From the NCBI RefSeq assembly GCF_900637055.1, contig NZ_LR134338.1, positions 4,243,001 to 4,307,000 on the forward strand: 64,000 bases of DNA. Reading direction: 5' to 3'. Positions 8,928 through 16,770 of this stretch are shown one piece after another. Every line of letters begins with the position of its first letter. Within the stretch, counting starts at the first letter, position 1. A program made the position numbers and the translations under genes. The notes below the pieces were generated by a model. It had not been told where the DNA came from. It worked only from the letters and a program-made list of their open reading frames with translations, and did no database searches. The DNA comes from Brevibacillus brevis. GTDB taxonomy: Bacteria > Bacillota > Bacilli > Brevibacillales > Brevibacillaceae.

Positions 8928-10201
8928 TCCACAAAGTCAAACTCTAATTTGCCGATCCGAACGGTATCCCCGTCTTTTGCTCCCAGTTTGCGCAGAGCAT
9001 CATCTACACCCATGCTGCGCATTTGTCTTGCAAAACGCTGGGCTGCATCATAGCTGTTCAGATTCGTCATGCGTACGAGCTTCTCGATCTTTTCACCGCT
9101 GACCACGAACACTTCGTTATCACGCGTAATTTCGAATGCCTCTGGTTCTTTTTCTGCTCGGAAGACCACGCGCTCTTCCACTTCCGCAACTTCTTCGACA
9201 GCAGGCTTGTCCGGAATCGTCGCCAAGGTATCCCCGATCGCATACATCAATTCTTGTACGCCTTGACGGGTTGCAGCAGAGATCTCGTACACCTTCACAT
9301 CTGGAGCCTTTTCCTTGAAAATACGCAGGTTTTCCTCTGCTTCTGGCAATTCCATTTTGTTCGCGACTACAATTTGCGGACGATCTTCGAGCTTCAGGTT
9401 ATACATTGTCAGCTCTCGGTTGATCTGCAAATAATCCTCGTATGGATCGCGTCCATCTACCGCTGCCATGTCAATCACATGGACGATCAAGCGCGTACGC
9501 TCTACGTGACGCAGGAATTGGTGACCAAGACCCACACCTTCATGTGCGCCTTCAATCAATCCTGGCAAGTCAGCCATTACGAAGCTCTGCTCGCCCAAGT
9601 CCACAACACCCAGATTCGGTGTCAGCGTCGTAAAGTGGTACGCTGCAATTTTTGGCTTCGCCGCTGTTACACTGGACAGCAACGTGGATTTTCCTACACT
9701 TGGATAGCCAACCAAGCCCACATCTGCAATCAGCTTGAGCTCCATGACAATGTAACGCTCTTGACCTGGCTCTCCGTTCTCCGAGATGTGTGGGGCTGGA
9801 TTCGAAGAGTTGGCAAAACGAATATTGCCTCGTCCACCGCGTCCGCCTTTTGCGATCACAGCACGTTGCCCCTGCTCCACGAGATCGGCAATCACTTCTT
9901 TGGTATCATCATCAATGACAGTTGTTCCCGGTGGCACGCGCACGATCATATCTTCCGCGCCTGCTCCGTGCTGAGATTTGTTGCGGCCGTGCTCTCCGCG
10001 TGGTGCTTTGAAATGTCGTTGATAGCGGAAATCTACCAGTGTACGCAGACCTTCATCCACGACAAACACGACATCTCCACCTTGACCGCCATCTCCACCT
10101 GCTGGACCACCCAGCGGTACGTACTTCTCCCGGCGAAAGGAGACGGCTCCGTTACCACCGTCCCCGCCTTTTACATATACTTTTACCTGATCGACAAACA
10201 T
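8924..10201 (-). CDS. obgE: Obg family GTPase
   Basis: Essential ribosome-associated GTPase that links 50S maturation, the stringent response and, in Bacillus, sporulation. Length is 425 residues in three parts: the Gly-rich Obg fold (1-157, [14 protein letters not shown]), the G domain with P-loop GYPSVGKST (~165-173) and NKME (~283), and the C-terminal OCT domain (~345-425). It follows spo0B by 13 bases, the same order as in Bacillus. Confidence 0.96.
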   Translation of the reverse strand: MFVDQVKVYVKGGDGGNGAVSFRREKYVPLGGPAGGDGGQGGDVVFVVDEGLRTLVDFRYQRHFKAPRGEHGRNKSQHGAGAEDMIVRVPPGTTVIDDDTKEVIADLVEQGQRAVIAKGGRGGRGNIRFANSSNPAPHISENGEPGQERYIVMELKLIADVGLVGYPSVGKSTLLSSVTAAKPKIAAYHFTTLTPNLGVVDLGEQSFVMADLPGLIEGAHEGVGLGHQFLRHVERTRLIVHVIDMAAVDGRDPYEDYLQINRELTMYNLKLEDRPQIVVANKMELPEAEENLRIFKEKAPDVKVYEISAATRQGVQELMYAIGDTLATIPDKPAVEEVAEVEERVVFRAEKEPEAFEITRDNEVFVVSGEKIEKLVRMTNLNSYDAAQRFARQMRSMGVDDALRKLGAKDGDTVRIGKLEFDFVE

Positions 10202-10214
10202 GGTGTCACCTCTT

Positions 10215-10799
10215 TCATTCCGCGAATGGAACCACCAAATTCAGGACCCATTCTTCTTCCGTATGTATCCACTCGGTGACCTCCACCGTACTCTGTTCGC
10301 TTTTACGTATCAGCTTTTCCAATTCTTCCATTCCGGATGCATGAAGTACACCGGCCAGGTCAAAACGAAAATGAACGCCACACTCATCCATCTGCAAGCT
10401 TACCTGCATGCTGGCTGGTTCGTACCCGCTCTGGTCTACATGATCGTTCACTGTGCATAATATCTCTGACACCAACTGAAACAAGTCTTGCTCGCTCAAA
10501 ACTACTCGCGTGAGATCCACATGATTGCACACGTCCACTTCTAAAAGCAATTCATTGTTCAGTGCGTTAAATGTCAAGAAGAAGACGGACAACAAGGAGC
10601 TATTCAATCGGGCTACCATCGATTCCTGCATCGCCATCTGTGCGATGCGCTTCAAATGGGCCTCTCCTTGTTCAGTACGGTTCAAATGCAAATAGCCGAG
10701 CAGAACCTGAACGTGGTTCAACCAGTCATGCCGCTGCCTGTTCAGAACGGTCAGCAGTTGGTCTGTCTGATGCGTAAACAGCCTCCGCTCGTCCCCCAT
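10215..10799 (-). CDS. spo0B: Sporulation initiation phosphotransferase B
   Basis: Relays phosphate from Spo0F to Spo0A. The phosphorylated histidine is H24 in [11 protein letters not shown], matching the RHDW motif of Bacillus Spo0B. The C-terminal part is a degenerate kinase-like ATP-binding fold. A start at ATG 10799 (MGDERRLF) is preferred because an extended -10 box lies at 10838-10843, which would put an alternative ATG at 10835 upstream of transcription. The predicted length is 194 residues. Confidence 0.88.
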   Translation of the reverse strand: MGDERRLFTHQTDQLLTVLNRQRHDWLNHVQVLLGYLHLNRTEQGEAHLKRIAQMAMQESMVARLNSSLLSVFFLTFNALNNELLLEVDVCNHVDLTRVVLSEQDLFQLVSEILCTVNDHVDQSGYEPASMQVSLQMDECGVHFRFDLAGVLHASGMEELEKLIRKSEQSTVEVTEWIHTEEEWVLNLVVPFAE

Positions 10800-10837
10800 C
10801 ACATTCACCCAAGTCGATAAGAATATCTTTCCCATCT

Positions 10838-10846
10838 ATTGTACCA
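10838..10846 (-). promoter_or_regulatory. Extended -10 promoter of the spo0B-obgE operon
   Basis: The minus strand has TGG-TACAAT directly upstream of spo0B, an extended -10 element with no good -35. It abuts the end of a dispersed repeat copy. Confidence 0.5.
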
Positions 10847-10925
10847 TAAAAAAACCTCTTTCGAGGCAAAATCATAGAAGAGCGACCGCGTTTTACTGGA
10901 AGTTTTTATGCGCTCCAGAATTTTT
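10847..10925 (-). repeat. Dispersed intergenic repeat, copy A (upstream of spo0B)
   Basis: About 78 bases align without gaps to 26091-26169 at close to 80% identity, and more weakly to 52968-53040. All copies share GCGACCGCGTTTT (plus strand) exactly 36 bases after an ATAA-start. Copies A and B contain the CCTC-loop-GAGG stem followed on the minus strand by T-rich sequence. Function is unknown. Confidence 0.75.
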
Positions 10926-10961
10926 AAATTCCTCCTCGTTAAAAAAGACCCGGACAAAAAG

Positions 10962-10992
10962 AAAACCCAGCTATATCGCTGGGTTTTTCTTA
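10962..10992 (-). terminator. Terminator of the rplU-prp-rpmA operon
   Basis: On the minus strand AAACCCAGC-GATATA-GCTGGGTTT forms a perfect 9-bp stem and is followed by TCTTTTT. Confidence 0.88.
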
Positions 10993-11000
10993 ACAAATAT

Positions 11001-11300
11001 TTACGCTTCGGAAGCAACTGGCTCGATCACAACTTGTTTGCGATCACGGCCCAGACGCTTGAAACGAACAACACCATCTGCAGTTGCAAACAGAGTGTCG
11101 TCTCCGCCTTTCATTACGTTCGCACCTGGGTAAATCTTTGTTCCGCGTTGACGAACGAGAATGTTACCAGCAGTAACGAATTGCCCGTCGCCACGTTTCA
11201 CGCCCAGACGTTTGGAAATGGAATCGCGACCGTTCTTTGTGGAACCTACCCCTTTTTTCGATGCGAAAAACTGAAGGTCCAAGTTAAACAGCATGTTCAT
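11001..11300 (-). CDS. rpmA: 50S ribosomal protein L27 with cleavable N-terminal extension
   Basis: L27 lies near the peptidyl transferase centre. The start is ATG 11300 ([17 protein letters not shown]), with GGGAGGTG upstream inside the end of prp. The N-terminal LDLQFFA segment is the Firmicute pro-peptide removed by the Prp protease, encoded immediately upstream. The mature part ([14 protein letters not shown]...) is canonical. Length is 99 residues. Confidence 0.96.
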   Translation of the reverse strand: MNMLFNLDLQFFASKKGVGSTKNGRDSISKRLGVKRGDGQFVTAGNILVRQRGTKIYPGANVMKGGDDTLFATADGVVRFKRLGRDRKQVVIEPVASEA

Positions 11301-11301
11301 A

Positions 11302-11652
11302 TCAGACACCTCCCTGCCATTTACGATCATTTACTTTTACGTATTTACCGTAATTCGCCTCAACCGACAAAAGAGCAATTACCATGCTCTCTGCCAAAAG
11401 CTGTTGTTTCTCGCGTGCAGTCTCATCATCCGAAGAAGAAAGACTCCACTTCAAGAACCCACCGCCTTCTTGTGCGACAGCGACATCAGGAGTGATGCCG
11501 GTCAAAGGTTGGATGGCGTTTAATATACCAAAGCTGATGCCTGATACAGCAGAACAAACGATGTCTGCCCCATAGGCACCCGCATTGGCATGTCCGGAAA
11601 TACTAATTTCATGGATACCGTGCTGCGCACGGCTCACGATCACTTCAATCAT
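11302..11652 (-). CDS. prp: Ribosomal-processing cysteine protease Prp
   Basis: Removes the N-terminal extension of L27. The 116-residue protein has the catalytic pair H21 (SGHANAG) and C33 (DIVCSAVS), as in B. subtilis YsxB and S. aureus Prp. It sits between rplU and rpmA, so protease and substrate are co-translated. The rpmA ribosome-binding site overlaps its 3' end. Confidence 0.94.
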   Translation of the reverse strand: MIEVIVSRAQHGIHEISISGHANAGAYGADIVCSAVSGISFGILNAIQPLTGITPDVAVAQEGGGFLKWSLSSSDDETAREKQQLLAESMVIALLSVEANYGKYVKVNDRKWQGGV

Positions 11653-11665
11653 AACAAGTCACCAA

Positions 11666-11977
11666 TTAAGCGTTGATCTTCTCGATCACAACTTTGGTGA
11701 ATGGTTGACGGTGACCTTGCTTGCGACGGTAGTTTTTCTTGGCTTTGTATTTGTACACGATAATTTTTGCAGCTTTACCGTGTTTTTCTACTTTACCAGT
11801 TACCGTTGCACCAGCTACTGTAGGAGCTCCTGCAGTAACTTTGCCGTCTTTGCTTACGAAGAGAACTTTGTCAAAAGTAACAACGTCTCCTTCGTTGCCA
11901 GCCAATTTCTCGATGAAGAGAACTGCTCCCTCTTCAACTTTGTATTGCTTTCCACCGGTTTCGATAATTGCGTACAC
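11666..11977 (-). CDS. rplU: 50S ribosomal protein L21
   Basis: L21 binds 23S rRNA. The GTG at 11977 ([17 protein letters not shown]) is the start because AGGAGGTG lies six bases upstream; an upstream GTG falls within that site. Length is 103 residues, normal for the family. The basic tail [20 protein letters not shown] is conserved. It is the first gene of the rplU-prp-rpmA operon. Confidence 0.96.
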   Translation of the reverse strand: MYAIIETGGKQYKVEEGAVLFIEKLAGNEGDVVTFDKVLFVSKDGKVTAGAPTVAGATVTGKVEKHGKAAKIIVYKYKAKKNYRRKQGHRQPFTKVVIEKINA

Positions 11978-12122
11978 TGTGTGCACCTCCTATACTCAGA
12001 CTCGCCTTTACAGGTGCGTCGACGAGCGACGGCTTATGTACCTGATTCGTGCGGTTACAGTATGCACGAGGCATATCTGCATGACAACCATTAGGTTATC
12101 ATAGATACAATAGCCCAGTCAA
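11978..12122 (-). promoter_or_regulatory. Promoter and candidate L21 leader RNA
   Basis: About 115-145 untranslated bases separate rng from rplU. A TTGACT (12117-12122) lies just after the rng stop, with GATAAC/TAACCT about 16-18 bases on. Firmicute rplU genes often carry an autoregulatory L21 leader in this position, and short complementary stretches are visible (GTGCAT.../ATGCAC-like). The structure was not folded, so identification is tentative. Confidence 0.4.
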
Positions 12123-12123
12123 G

Positions 12124-13608
12124 TTATTTCGATTGTAAACGCTGTGCCTCTGCCCGATTTCCGACGTACCCAATTCGAAACTCGTCTGGGCTCATAGAAG
12201 GGACAAGCTGCTTATAGACATGGACAGGCCATGTAATTGCCTCTGCTTTTTCCCACGCCTCTATCATATCCAACAATCTTGGCGGCATGTCCACGAGAAC
12301 AGCCTCCACATCTTGGCTCTTTGCCAGTGCCGTGACTTCGGCGTACAAGCGCCGGAACAGCTCGTCTACTCGCCAAACTCTCCCTCGGCCCTTGCATGCC
12401 TCACACGGCTCCGTCAACCGCTCCATCAGGCTCGCACGAACTCTTTTTCGCGTCATCTCGACTAATCCGAGCGACGTCATCCCGAGAACAGTCGAAGGCA
12501 CAGGGTCCTTCGCCAGCTCTTGTTTCAATCGCGAGATCACTCGCTCCTTATTGCTCTGCTCTTTCATGTCGATGAAATCAATGATCACGATGCCACCGAT
12601 GTCTCGCAAGCGCAGCTGCCGGGCAATTTCAGTTGCCGCCTCCAGATTGGTCGCCGTCACTGCCTGCTCCCGCTGTTGCCCTCCCCCGCCTGTGAACGAA
12701 CCGGTATTTACATCGATGACCGTCATCGCTTCTGTCCTGTCGATGACCAAGGACCCTCCACTCTTGAGCGGCACTTGTCGATCACGAGCACGAATCAGCT
12801 CCGCCTCGACACCCAAGAAGTCAAAGAGCGGCTGTTTGCCCTGATACCAGCGAAGCTTCTCTTGTACTTCCGGAGCAAAAGCTGCCAACGCCTCTTTTAC
12901 CTGCTGATGAGTCGCCGCACCTTCTACCAACAGCTCATCCATTCCGTTTGCCAAACCATCTCGGAGCGCCACCTCGATCAACTCTGCATCCTGAAAAATC
13001 CGCCCGGTCGAGCGCAGTCCCTCCGCTGTTCGCAGCATATCCTGCCAGCGATTGCGCAAATAGGTCAGTTCACGAATGAGTGTCTGCTCTTCTGCTTCCG
13101 CCGCTTCCGTGCGCAGAATACAGCCTTCTCCTTGCGCTACTGTCGAAGAGATCACTTGTTGCAGTCGTTTTCGTTTGGTATCATCGGTTATTTTACGCGA
13201 AAGCGATATGCTTTCTTCAGTCGGAAGGTACACCAGGTAACGCCCCTGCAAGCTGATCCGCATCGAGATTTTTGGCGCCTTCATTTCCATTGCCTCTTTA
13301 GTCACTTGAACCAATACCTTTTGTCCTACGTGAACGCGTTCCGCAATACTTGGTTTCGCTGCTCCACCCGACTCTAAACCGACCGTGTCATCTACATACA
13401 AATAAGCATTTTGGCCTGTACCAATATCAACAAAGGCGGATTGGATGCCAGGCCTCACATCTGCGATCCGTCCTTGATAAATGTCACCAACACTTGCGTG
13501 TGCCCCTACATCCTGTGTACGCCATTCCTGCAATTTCCCGTTTTCTATAAATGCGATGCGGATGCTGCCACCTTGTGCACTGATCGCTACTTGCTTCACT
13601 GCCTTCAC
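12124..13608 (-). CDS. rng: Ribonuclease G/E family endoribonuclease
   Basis: Single-strand RNA endonuclease of the RNase E/G family. Length is 494 residues. An S1 domain occupies about 38-120. The catalytic Mg-binding aspartates are D299 (TVIDVNTGSF) and D344 (VIIDFIDM), and the Zn-link cysteines are C402 and C405 (CEACKGRGR). It is upstream of rplU, as in many Bacilli and Paenibacilli that have this gene. It starts at ATG 13608. Confidence 0.93.
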   Translation of the reverse strand: MKAVKQVAISAQGGSIRIAFIENGKLQEWRTQDVGAHASVGDIYQGRIADVRPGIQSAFVDIGTGQNAYLYVDDTVGLESGGAAKPSIAERVHVGQKVLVQVTKEAMEMKAPKISMRISLQGRYLVYLPTEESISLSRKITDDTKRKRLQQVISSTVAQGEGCILRTEAAEAEEQTLIRELTYLRNRWQDMLRTAEGLRSTGRIFQDAELIEVALRDGLANGMDELLVEGAATHQQVKEALAAFAPEVQEKLRWYQGKQPLFDFLGVEAELIRARDRQVPLKSGGSLVIDRTEAMTVIDVNTGSFTGGGGQQREQAVTATNLEAATEIARQLRLRDIGGIVIIDFIDMKEQSNKERVISRLKQELAKDPVPSTVLGMTSLGLVEMTRKRVRASLMERLTEPCEACKGRGRVWRVDELFRRLYAEVTALAKSQDVEAVLVDMPPRLLDMIEAWEKAEAITWPVHVYKQLVPSMSPDEFRIGYVGNRAEAQRLQSK

Positions 13609-13718
13609 TCCTTATTCCCCGTGCAAACGTTGCCCCAAAGAAGGATAACCGGGCTCATAGGAAGTAATCTAACATAGCTACCAAGTCAAGGTAAAGGAGA
13701 TAAACCATGATTCATGCT

Positions 13719-13723
13719 GGTGA
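13719..13723 (+). repeat. Target-site duplication GGTGA, left copy
   Basis: GGTGA occurs immediately before TGT at the left element end and again at 15403-15407 immediately after ACA at the right end. One copy restores the acetyltransferase frame. Confidence 0.88.
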
Positions 13724-13730
13724 TGTCCAA

Positions 13731-13810
13731 AGAAAATAAAGTATTAGACTGAAAAATAAAGTGTTAGACTCGGAAAATAGTTGAAGACTAAGAAAATAAA
13801 GTATTAGACT
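13731..13810 (+). repeat. Left-end array of four 20-bp transposase-site-like repeats
   Basis: Units start at 13731, 13751, 13771 and 13791, an exact 20-bp period. Units 1 and 4 are identical (AGAAAATAAAGTATTAGACT), unit 2 has three changes and unit 3 is degenerate. Confidence 0.9.
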
Positions 13811-14108
13811 TGCGGAAGCTTCATTAAGTTAACTGGCAGGTTAGCGTAATCATAGTGGCTAAAATAAGATGACCATTAAAATTAAAAGTAAAACCGCTGT
13901 CATTAATTCCATTTGTAGTTTGGAAAGCATAGCGGAAAGATTAAATCTGGAATAATTTGAAATAAGAGAACAACAGTATCGTTAAGCTAACGGGAAACGT
14001 TAGTTAAACGACAACAGCGGCAGTCTAAGACATCCGTCTCATGGCAGCGAGTGGGACGTGCTGTTGAGCACATCGTTTTTTTGAAGATAAGGAGAGGACG
14101 AGCGGAAC

Positions 14109-14987
14109 ATGAATGTGGAAGTGTATACGTTAAATGCGTTTTCGAAAGGGGAGCGTGGCGGTAATCCTGCAGGTGTTGTCTTAGAGGATGGCCTGTCGCT
14201 GGATGCTGCAGATATGCAGCTCATCGCGAAAGAATTGGGCCTTTCGGAGACGGCCTTTATGGAAAAATCCTTGCTTGCGGATTACAAAATCCGCTATTTC
14301 ACCCCCGCCAGCGAAGTTGATCTGTGCGGACACGCCACGATTGCTGCATTTGGACTCATGCATGCGCTGGGTTTGGCAAAGGAAGGGACCTTCTATACGA
14401 TAGAAACCAAGGCAGGGATTTTGGATGTCGATATTAGCTCCGAGGGTCTTGTTTATTTGTCACAGGCTTTACCAAAATTTCTTGAAAGGCTATCCTGTGA
14501 GGAAATAGCCCCATCCTTGGGAATGGATACCAAGGATCTGGAAACCGGGTTACCCATCCAAATTGTTTCGACGGGACTGCGGGACATTTTTATCCCGATC
14601 CGCAGCAGGAAGCTCTTGTATGAGGTTCAGCCCAATTTTGACGCTATAACCGCCATCAGCGAAAAATATGATGTGGTTGGATATCATCTGTTCACGATGG
14701 ATACTCCAGACGATGCTGCTGCGGAATGCCGGAATTTTGCGCCGCTGTACGATATTCCCGAGGAAAGCGCGACAGGAACATCCAACGGTGCCCTGCTCAG
14801 TTATTTGTACCAACATGGCCAACGATCTTTGCAGGAAGTGGAGCATGTCATGTTCAGGCAAGGGTATTCGATGGATTGTCCTTCTGAAATCAAGGCAAGT
14901 TTGCGCCTGAGCGAGAGCGGTGAAATCATCCAAGTTCGAGTTGGCGGTGCAGTGGCTGGCATTGAACAAAGACGTATCATGATATAA
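14109..14987 (+). CDS. PhzF family isomerase/epimerase-like protein
   Basis: The 292-residue protein has the two-lobed diaminopimelate-epimerase-like fold of the PhzF family. The N-terminal half carries GGNPAGVVL and the catalytic Glu in GLSETAFM (about residue 47). FTPASEVDLCGHAT follows at about 65-78. The C-terminal half has the anion-binding ATGTSNGAL motif near 220. PhzF acts in phenazine synthesis, but no phenazine genes are nearby and most Firmicute members have unknown substrates. The ribosome-binding site is weak (AAGGAGAGG, distant). It is the only gene inside the mini-transposon. Confidence 0.85.
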   Translation: MNVEVYTLNAFSKGERGGNPAGVVLEDGLSLDAADMQLIAKELGLSETAFMEKSLLADYKIRYFTPASEVDLCGHATIAAFGLMHALGLAKEGTFYTIETKAGILDVDISSEGLVYLSQALPKFLERLSCEEIAPSLGMDTKDLETGLPIQIVSTGLRDIFIPIRSRKLLYEVQPNFDAITAISEKYDVVGYHLFTMDTPDDAAAECRNFAPLYDIPEESATGTSNGALLSYLYQHGQRSLQEVEHVMFRQGYSMDCPSEIKASLRLSESGEIIQVRVGGAVAGIEQRRIMI

Positions 14988-14997
14988 GCGGAATTAA

Positions 14998-15041
14998 ATA
15001 GCCTGTTTGCAGCCACTATACTATAGGGGCAAATAGGCTAA
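14998..15041 (+). other. Stem-loop just after the phzF-like gene
   Basis: TAGCCTGTTTGC and GCAAATAGGCTA pair at 11 of 12 positions around an 18-base loop, directly downstream of the stop codon. No U tract follows, so this may be an RNA-stabilising hairpin rather than a terminator. Confidence 0.5.
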
Positions 15042-15245
15042 TTCTGCTAATGGCAAGGCAAGGATAGATAGCAGAGGATGTATGCGTGAGTAGACGGGTT
15101 AACCGTTTTTCGTCCAATCTGTCGTTTCCTTTGATTTTGATCGTTTTGCGTTCCTCGGGGCTAACGCAATGCTGGGTCGCTTGCGTTGAAGATCGTGAGC
15201 GACACATAGTTGCATTGAGATAACGGGTACGATAGCTCAATAAAC

Positions 15246-15296
15246 CAGGCCACTCTAACACTTTATTTTTGTGTTCTGACTGGCCTTTTTGTATGG
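15246..15296 (+). terminator. Terminator for the phzF-like cargo gene
   Basis: AGGCCA...AACAC pairs with GTGTT...TGGCCT and is followed by TTTTT. It lies inside the mobile element, so the cargo is a self-contained transcription unit. Confidence 0.75.
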
Positions 15297-15307
15297 AAGG
15301 ATTGAAT

Positions 15308-15402
15308 AGTCTAATATCTATTTTTCTAAAGTAAAGAGCTTTCTTAGACAGAAATAGCATCAAATCAACAACATCAGTCTAATACTTTATTTTCTCTGAA
15401 CA
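15308..15402 (-). repeat. Right-end transposase-site-like repeats
   Basis: On the minus strand, AGAAAATAAAGTATTAGACT lies at 15376-15395 and a variant AGAAAAATAGATATTAGACT at 15308-15327. The terminal inverted repeat ends at 15402. The spacing differs from the left end, so the ends are asymmetric, as in Tn7. Confidence 0.85.
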
Positions 15403-15933
15403 GGTGATCTAAAAATAAGAGCCTTATCCCCCAATGATACCACTCATTTAGTCAAATGGCTTTCTGACGAGCGCGTCTTGGCCTATTATGAAGGTCGTGA
15501 TCGGCCGCATGACGAGAAGCTCGTGCAGCAAAGCTTTTTCCCGGAAGACGATGGTGAAACTCGCTGCCTGATCTTGTACGCGGACAAACCGATTGGCTAT
15601 GCGCAATTTTATCCGCTCGATGCCCCGGAAAAACAACTGTATGGGTATGCAAAAGACGACGTCGTTTACGGCATGGACCAGTTCATCGGAGAGCCTGCTT
15701 ACTGGAATCGCGGTATCGGTACTCAGCTTGTTAAAGCCATCCTCCACTATCTTCACACGGAAAAACGAGCACAAAAAGTAGCGATTGACCCGCAAGCCTG
15801 GAATGAACGAGCCCTCCGTTGCTACGAAAAATGTGGCTTTCGAAAAGTAAAAGAGCTTCCTCTGCACGAATGGCACGAAGGAAGCATGCGTGATTGCTGG
15901 CTGATGGAATGGATCGCTCCTGCTGACTAAGGT

Positions 15934-16770
15934 CTAAAGGAGCCTGCCCACGGCGGCGTTGTGCTTTTGCTCAAAAAGAAGGGCATACAAAAGCTGTTCC
16001 TCTGCCAAGAGACCCGCCCCTTGCACGTAGAAAAGATGGGAGCATCCCCGCCGCAGCTTGTGCGAGACAGCCAGTACCGTTTCCTCGGGATGCACGCGTA
16101 TCGCTTGAACGGCAGCTTCTTCTTGCTGCCTGTCGTATTTTTCCACAAGAAAGCGAAAAAATTGATAAGGAAACCGTAAAAATGCCTGAATGTTCAACAC
16201 CAATAAATAAATCCCGATAACTGCTACGTTGTACTTCAACTCCAAGCTGGACATCCCCACCATGATCCCTGCAAACAGCGTACTCCCTGTCATCGATATC
16301 ATCGTCGCCTGCCTATATGACATAAACCAGCATAGAACGGCCAACAAGATTCTCCCGCCATCCAACGGCCAAATTGGCAACAGGTTAAACAGTGCAATCG
16401 TCAAATTGCTTACCAAGAAAAAGCGGGCCCACTCTTCTGTCCATATCCCCATAAACCAAAACAAGTACGAAGCAGCCATCATCACCATATTTAAGAAGGG
16501 CCCAGCGAGTGCCACGACAATCTCATCCATTGGGTCCGTGGCGTACGAGTCTTCCATCGTCGCTACTCCACCAAAAGGCAGAAGCTGCACTTCCTTTACG
16601 GTCCATCCGAGCTCACGCGCCATCGCTACATGCCCCAATTCATGGATCAGCACAATGACAAACAGCGTAATGACCTCCAAAAAATGGCCTGTCACCACGG
16701 ACAAGCCGATCACCGCCCAAAAAAGCAGGTGAATGCGAAACCGAATGTCGAGCCAGCCTCCCCTATTCAA
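15934..16770 (-). CDS. spoIVFB: Stage IV sporulation protein FB, intramembrane zinc protease
   Basis: Site-2-type protease that cleaves pro-SigK in the mother cell during sporulation. The zinc motif HELGH is at 43-47, and the third ligand D137 lies in NLLPIWPLDGGR; these positions match B. subtilis. Six or so hydrophobic segments cover 1-185. A cytosolic CBS-like C-terminal region follows (~190-278). Its start overlaps the end of spoIVFA by 8 bases. Length is 278 residues. Confidence 0.95.
   Translation of the reverse strand: MNRGGWLDIRFRIHLLFWAVIGLSVVTGHFLEVITLFVIVLIHELGHVAMARELGWTVKEVQLLPFGGVATMEDSYATDPMDEIVVALAGPFLNMVMMAASYLFWFMGIWTEEWARFFLVSNLTIALFNLLPIWPLDGGRILLAVLCWFMSYRQATMISMTGSTLFAGIMVGMSSLELKYNVAVIGIYLLVLNIQAFLRFPYQFFRFLVEKYDRQQEEAAVQAIRVHPEETVLAVSHKLRRGCSHLFYVQGAGLLAEEQLLYALLFEQKHNAAVGRLL

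Larger units (their letters stand above)
13724..15402. mobile_element. Non-autonomous TnsB/TniA-type (Tn7/Tn5053-like) transposon carrying a phzF-family gene
   Basis: The element begins TGT and ends ACA. Its terminal ~28 bases are inverted repeats with two mismatches. It is flanked by a 5-bp duplication (GGTGA). The left end carries four 20-bp-periodic copies of AGAAAATAAAGTATTAGACT and the right end at least two in inverted orientation. TGT...ACA ends, 5-bp duplications and arrays of ~20-bp transposase sites are features of transposons mobilised by TnsB/TniA-family DDE transposases. No transposase is encoded, so mobilisation in trans is inferred. The sole cargo gene is phzF-like. Confidence 0.85.
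13707..15930 (+). pseudogene. GNAT acetyltransferase, AAC(6')-like, interrupted by a 1.68-kb mobile element
   Basis: The 5' part (ATG 13707 with AAAGGAGA upstream, encoding MIHAG) and the 3' part (from 15408, DLKIRALSPND...) join into one 540-nt frame of 179 codons once the element and one copy of the GGTGA duplication are removed. The protein has the AAC(6') GNAT pattern: WLSDERVLAYYEGRD, then GMDQFIGEPAYWNRGIGTQLV (acetyl-CoA loop NRGIGT), then DPQAWNERALRCYEKCGF. That family acetylates aminoglycosides or related amines; the substrate here is unknown. A TTG at 15478 could start a truncated product, but it would lack the first ~25 residues. Confidence 0.85.

Noticed and set aside
9023-10279. 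418-codon plus-strand frame opposite obgE
   Set aside because: Antisense shadow of a well-conserved GTPase; no start signals.
13869-13955. 28-codon ORF (MTIKIKSKTAV...) inside the mini-transposon
   Set aside because: Too short, no ribosome-binding site, no known leader function; may be remnant DNA.
13975-14020. Imperfect palindrome (CGTTAAGCTAACG...CGTTAGTTAAACG) upstream of the phzF-like gene
   Set aside because: Could be an operator or terminator remnant, but no regulator is known and pairing is imperfect; not called as a feature.
14998-15041. Integron attC site after the phzF-like gene
   Set aside because: The hairpin lacks the paired R/L boxes and GTTRRRY core, and the flanking structure is that of a DDE transposon.
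13724-15402. CRISPR-associated transposon (CAST)
   Set aside because: The end architecture is compatible, but there is no Cas gene, CRISPR array, TnsC or TniQ in the window.
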